From the NCBI GenBank assembly GCA_028284665.1, contig JANQRG010000019.1, forward strand, positions 1-64,000: a stretch of DNA of 64,000 nt, written 5' to 3'. Position 1 is the stretch's first letter; every line of letters begins with the position of its first letter. The notes under the pieces were generated by a model, which ran no database searches, had not been told where the DNA came from, and worked only from the letters and a program-made list of their open reading frames with translations. Source of the stretch: Croceivirga sp. Its GTDB lineage: Bacteria; Bacteroidota; Bacteroidia; Flavobacteriales; Flavobacteriaceae. This document shows, in pieces, positions 60,915 through 64,000 of this stretch. The position numbers and the translations under genes were made by a program.

Positions 60915-61020
60915 GTTATCCATCCTGGTACATTAGGTAGAAAGTAGCACCTTCATGACGCGGGAGGTCAAGGGTTGCTAAGGCTTCAAAGGGTCTATTC
61001 CCTCCACCTTTCTTGATAAC
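60915..61020 (-). ncRNA. SAM-I (S-box) riboswitch upstream of metY
   Basis: Minus strand GTTATCAAGAAAGGTGGAGG, AGACCC, GAAGCC, TTAGCAACC, GGTGCTA, closing with GATAAC; P1 pairs GTTATC with GATAAC perfectly. Downstream TCGGTTT and AAACCGA (about 60894-60912) form the likely expression-platform hairpin. It should switch off metY, the fusion gene and metZ when SAM is abundant. Confidence 0.9.
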
Positions 61021-61141
61021 TATTCAATACGTGTTTGAACTTATTACAACAAATATAAAGGCAGAACTTTCTAAAATCCTAATGATTTAGAAATTTTTCA
61101 CAAATTCCTAGTGACTTTGTAGGGTTTTATTTGGTATTCTG

Positions 61142-61278
61142 GATTTCTCACATTCGTTCGAAATGACTTTTGATACCATTCATTAGCCATTTCGAAATGA
61201 CCAGTTCGTCTCTGCAGGCATTTAGAACCTCCCAGAGGTGGACAGGCTGATCCCAACAACTGTCGGGGGTGAGAAATC
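61142..61278. repeat. Intergenic element bounded by a 10-base inverted repeat
   Basis: GATTTCTCAC (61142-61151) and GTGAGAAATC (61269-61278) bracket 137 bases without a coding frame. This is the only structure seen in the gap 61021-61301. The size suggests a small mobile or dispersed repeat unit; copy number is unknown. Confidence 0.5.
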
Positions 61279-61301
61279 TAAAGGGGTTACTTTTCAGTAA
61301 T

Positions 61302-61964
61302 TCAAAACATTTTGAGCATAGTGGTTACGATCCTTCCTTTATACCCCATGGCCTCAAGAGACAGTAGTTGCTTTTTTTCGTTTACTTTTAAATAAAATGG
61401 AGCTTTCAATAAATCCAGACCACTTCGCTTTTTCAGCCGGATTCCCTGACCTGAAACAATGTCTTTGTTGGGTAGAAACTCCCCGGCAGGAATATGTTCG
61501 GTTAGTAGTACATATTTATAATTATAAAGGGTATTCACAGTTTTTCCAACCTCGGCATTGGACAAATGTTGTAATACGTGCCGTAAGATCACACAGTTCC
61601 CCCGAGGTACATTGTCCTTTGCGATATCCAAACATTGAAACTCCAAATTAGGATAGTTGAATTTCTTCCTGTTATAAGCGATCAACTCAGGAACAATGTC
61701 TATTGCGATATACTTCTTCGTGTAGGGTACCAGTTCCTTTCCGATATTGAAATCACCACATCCCAAATCACATACCGTGATGGGTGCGGCGAAAGATCTC
61801 AAGAATTTGGTTAAGACTTTGATATAGGGGATTATTACTTCCGGATGATGGGAACCTAAACCCGAATAAAATTCAGTGCCATTATCTCCCCAAAGCTTAT
61901 CCCGGTAAACCTGTTGCATCGCAGCTTTGGTAGGCCATGGTTTCCTTTTCCTAATGACCGTCAA
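61302..61964 (-). CDS. Class I SAM-dependent methyltransferase
   Basis: 220 residues, TTG start two bases after the upstream stop. Motif I is in ITVCDLGCGDFNIGKELV, an acidic residue follows in KYIAIDIVPEL, and a DNVPRGNCVILRHVLQHLSN segment precedes the fourth strand. The substrate is unknown. Coupled to the hydrolase gene upstream. Confidence 0.8.
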   Translation of the reverse strand: MTVIRKRKPWPTKAAMQQVYRDKLWGDNGTEFYSGLGSHHPEVIIPYIKVLTKFLRSFAAPITVCDLGCGDFNIGKELVPYTKKYIAIDIVPELIAYNRKKFNYPNLEFQCLDIAKDNVPRGNCVILRHVLQHLSNAEVGKTVNTLYNYKYVLLTEHIPAGEFLPNKDIVSGQGIRLKKRSGLDLLKAPFYLKVNEKKQLLSLEAMGYKGRIVTTMLKMF

Positions 61965-61966
61965 TT

Positions 61967-63889
61967 TTAGTTCAACACAGAAAACTCCAGGCTCGAATCC
62001 GTAAAAACAGTATGTGTTTGGGTCTGAAAATCAGATTCTTCCGCTTTAAAAATGTTCTCAACATACGTCTGCGGATTCAAATCAATAAGGGGAAACCAGG
62101 TACTCTGCACCTGCACCTGTAGTTTATGTCCTTTTTTAAAGGTATGGAACACATCCTGTAATTTAATGTTCACATCAGTCTTTTTGTTCGGTACGAAGGG
62201 TTCCGGTTGGGAGAAGCTATTTCGAAACCTTCCCCGAAGCACTTCACTACGTACCATGAGATGGTAATTGCTCATTTTCAAATGATCCTGCATCTCCTCA
62301 TTGGTTTCTGAGTCATTGGGATGCACATCAATCACTTTCACGATCCAATCTGCAGCAGTCCCCGTGGTAGCGACCTTTAGTCGGGCCATAATATCCCCCG
62401 CCAACGTCAGATCTTCTTGAAGCACATCGGTTTCAAACACCAATACATCCGAACGCCGGGCGGCAAAGCGCTGGTCATCCGTCATGTATTTTCTTGGGGT
62501 AAAGACGGTTTTTATGTCTTCAGAATAGGGTACGGGTTTTTTAACATCGCTAATAAACTGAATGGCCGTTTCGCCTCGTTTTTCAGGGGTCAATTGCTCA
62601 TCCTCAGACAAATACAACGTCTGCTTTTCAATGCCTTTTGGAGGCCATGCATTGAACTCTTCCCATGCTTTTCTTCCGGAATCGTACATATAGGCTTCCG
62701 GTAATCCCGTATTGCCATCTCCAGGTCCCTTTAAAAAGTGCTCAAAGAATTGTGTTTCGATATTGTCCTGGTAGAATTCGGAGATGGAATCCCCAAAATA
62801 ATAGTTCCCCACCAAACTGCGGCCATTTCGCCTTGCCCATCTGCCGTGGTCCCATGGACCAAAAACTACGGTGTTATAGGCTCCTTTGTTATACTCTTCA
62901 ATGTTCTTATAGGTTTCCAGCGGACCGTACAAATCTTCAGCATCGAACCATCCTCCCACGATCATTGTCGCGACATGAGGTTTAGTATTATCCAAATGCT
63001 GGATCAAGCCGCGACTTTGCCACAATTCGTCATAGTTCGGATGTTCTTTGAGTTCGTTCCAAAAGAAGTCATCTGTCATTTCATCCGGAGCTAGTGAAGG
63101 TTGGTCTTTGATATCGTATTCAAAATAGTTATTCAGATTTTTTAGTGAACCCGCGTCCAGGAAAAACTCGTATTGGTCTTCAGTACCCACATCGGGAAAA
63201 GTATACCAGGCTGTGTCCACAGGTTGATCTCCATTAGGCCTTGGGGTGCCAAAAAGAGAAGTCACCCGAAAATAACTCAGTAAATAGGCACCATTGTGAT
63301 GAAAATCATCAAAAAAGAAATCGCCGATACAGGCTTGCGGAGAAGATGCTCTAAGCGCGGGATGCGGGTCAATTGTGCCATAGGTCGCATAAAAGCCCGG
63401 ATATGATATCCCCCAAAGGCCAACACGACCGTTATTGTTTTCCACATTGTTTACCAACCACTCTATGGTATCATAGGTATCCGAGCTTTCATCCACCTGT
63501 TGGTCAGTAGTTTTGTCAGGGATGTATGCCCGCATATTTTCATAGTGACCTTCACTCATCCATCTGCCGCGAACATCCTGATACACTACAATATAGCCTT
63601 CCTTCATCATATTGATGTTCGGACCTATTTGTTTTCTGAATTGCCCTTCACCATAGGGCCTGGAACTGTATGGGGTGCGTTGCATGATAATAGGATATTC
63701 CTTTGAAGTATCCTTGGGCGAATAAATGGTGGTATGCAATTTTACCCCATCGCGCATACTAATATCAACCTCTTCCTTGGTATAGTGTTCCGCCACATAA
63801 TTCTCCTCAACTTTGGCTACATCTTTCTTACACGCATTACATGCGATAGCAAAACAAAGGGAAATGAGAAATACACGAAATAGTTTCAT
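61967..63889 (-). CDS. CocE/NonD family X-Pro dipeptidyl-peptidase-like hydrolase (lipoprotein)
   Basis: 640 residues with a lipoprotein signal (MKLFRVFLISLCFAIACNAC). The nucleophile elbow is in RVGLWGISYPGFYATYGTID, the acid and His fall in VGGWFDAEDLYG and FGPWDHGRWARR. The C-terminal jelly-roll domain completes the family. It likely hydrolyses acylated or peptide-like amides (glutaryl-7-ACA acylase class); the natural substrate is unknown. Confidence 0.88.
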   Translation of the reverse strand: MKLFRVFLISLCFAIACNACKKDVAKVEENYVAEHYTKEEVDISMRDGVKLHTTIYSPKDTSKEYPIIMQRTPYSSRPYGEGQFRKQIGPNINMMKEGYIVVYQDVRGRWMSEGHYENMRAYIPDKTTDQQVDESSDTYDTIEWLVNNVENNNGRVGLWGISYPGFYATYGTIDPHPALRASSPQACIGDFFFDDFHHNGAYLLSYFRVTSLFGTPRPNGDQPVDTAWYTFPDVGTEDQYEFFLDAGSLKNLNNYFEYDIKDQPSLAPDEMTDDFFWNELKEHPNYDELWQSRGLIQHLDNTKPHVATMIVGGWFDAEDLYGPLETYKNIEEYNKGAYNTVVFGPWDHGRWARRNGRSLVGNYYFGDSISEFYQDNIETQFFEHFLKGPGDGNTGLPEAYMYDSGRKAWEEFNAWPPKGIEKQTLYLSEDEQLTPEKRGETAIQFISDVKKPVPYSEDIKTVFTPRKYMTDDQRFAARRSDVLVFETDVLQEDLTLAGDIMARLKVATTGTAADWIVKVIDVHPNDSETNEEMQDHLKMSNYHLMVRSEVLRGRFRNSFSQPEPFVPNKKTDVNIKLQDVFHTFKKGHKLQVQVQSTWFPLIDLNPQTYVENIFKAEESDFQTQTHTVFTDSSLEFSVLN

Positions 63890-63952
63890 AGTTTTCTTGA
63901 TTTTGGCAATGTTAAAACTACGAAGAATTTGGTTCAGCTTTGGTACAGACCC

Positions 63953-64000
63953 TTAAAGACCAAAAGCGGCCTTCACCGCCTCAACACTATCCAATTTTTC
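63953..64000 (-). CDS. Partial CDS (C-terminal end only)
   Basis: The last 15 codons of a frame (EKLDSVEAVKAAFGL then TAA at 63953-63955) enter from beyond the window, about 65 bases upstream of the hydrolase gene. Amphipathic and Ala-rich; the product cannot be named. Confidence 0.4.
   Translation of the reverse strand, partial: EKLDSVEAVKAAFGL

Noticed and set aside
61033-61043. Tenth copy of the array motif (TTTGAACTTA)
   Set aside because: It matches only part of the core, lacks the AAA-C/G tail and lies upstream of a riboswitch, far from the array.

Overview
The window is a piece of a Flavobacteriaceae (Bacteroidota) chromosome. The evidence is three gliding-motility genes (gldA, gldB, gldC), a divided methionine synthase, Bacteroidota-type promoters (TAnnTTTG at -7), a PASTA-tailed FtsI beside mraZ/rsmH, and many DUF2807, DUF2723 and outer-membrane proteins. 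No rRNA, tRNA or CRISPR array was seen, and most genes lie on the minus strand.

Layout. (1) 1-4.9 kb: the start of the division/wall cluster, mraZ-rsmH-ftsL-like-ftsI-murE (murE runs off the edge), with a likely MraZ operator upstream of mraZ. (2) 5.1-6.6 kb: an alpha/beta hydrolase and the GTPase engB. (3) 6.6-13.8 kb: an accessory island of small, mostly unknown, same-strand genes (lipoproteins, secreted and small membrane proteins, a DUF1737 protein, an AlaDH/PNT-family enzyme, a ParD/ParE pair and a truncated second ParE). Gene boundaries carry nine copies of one motif (minus strand AAAGTTCAAWAAA), which looks like a cassette array without an integrase. A PIN-domain protein lies at its right edge. 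(4) 14-19.7 kb: DUF3307, gldC, gldB, nadE, a response regulator with Glu in place of the phospho-acceptor Asp, dnaG without zinc ligands, and a zinc-ribbon protein. (5) 19.6-30 kb: an outer-membrane protein, an ECF sigma/anti-sigma pair, polyprenyl synthase, rlmN, queA, aroA, mazG-like, dtd, rsgA and a DUF2807 protein. (6) 30.1-34.2 kb: an aromatic amino acid operon, pheA-aminotransferase-tyrA-DAHP synthase/chorismate mutase. It is preceded by a 23-codon leader peptide with 11 aromatic residues and a terminator, a classic attenuator. (7) 34.4-43.6 kb: gldA, a DUF2723 membrane protein, a membrane LuxR-type regulator, an Ada-like repair protein, a serine hydrolase, a DUF2807 lipoprotein and a PagL-like barrel. 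(8) 43.6-61 kb: a sulfur and methionine superregion. A SAM-I riboswitch heads the split metH genes and metF. A second SAM-I riboswitch heads metY, a MetX-aspartokinase-homoserine dehydrogenase triple fusion, metZ and an Rrf2 regulator. Between them are cysH, a sulfite reductase fused to a HEPN-like domain, siroheme genes and a ferredoxin-reductase-like flavoprotein; a 17-bp motif recurs upstream of cysH and the reductase. (9) 61.3-64 kb: a methyltransferase and a CocE-type hydrolase.

Together regions 6 and 8 link sulfate-derived sulfide, aspartate-derived homoserine and aromatic supply to feedback-controlled RNA leaders. The two strongest candidates for little-described biology are the repeat-punctuated array at 6.6-12.8 kb and the Phe/Tyr attenuator at 34.03-34.21 kb.
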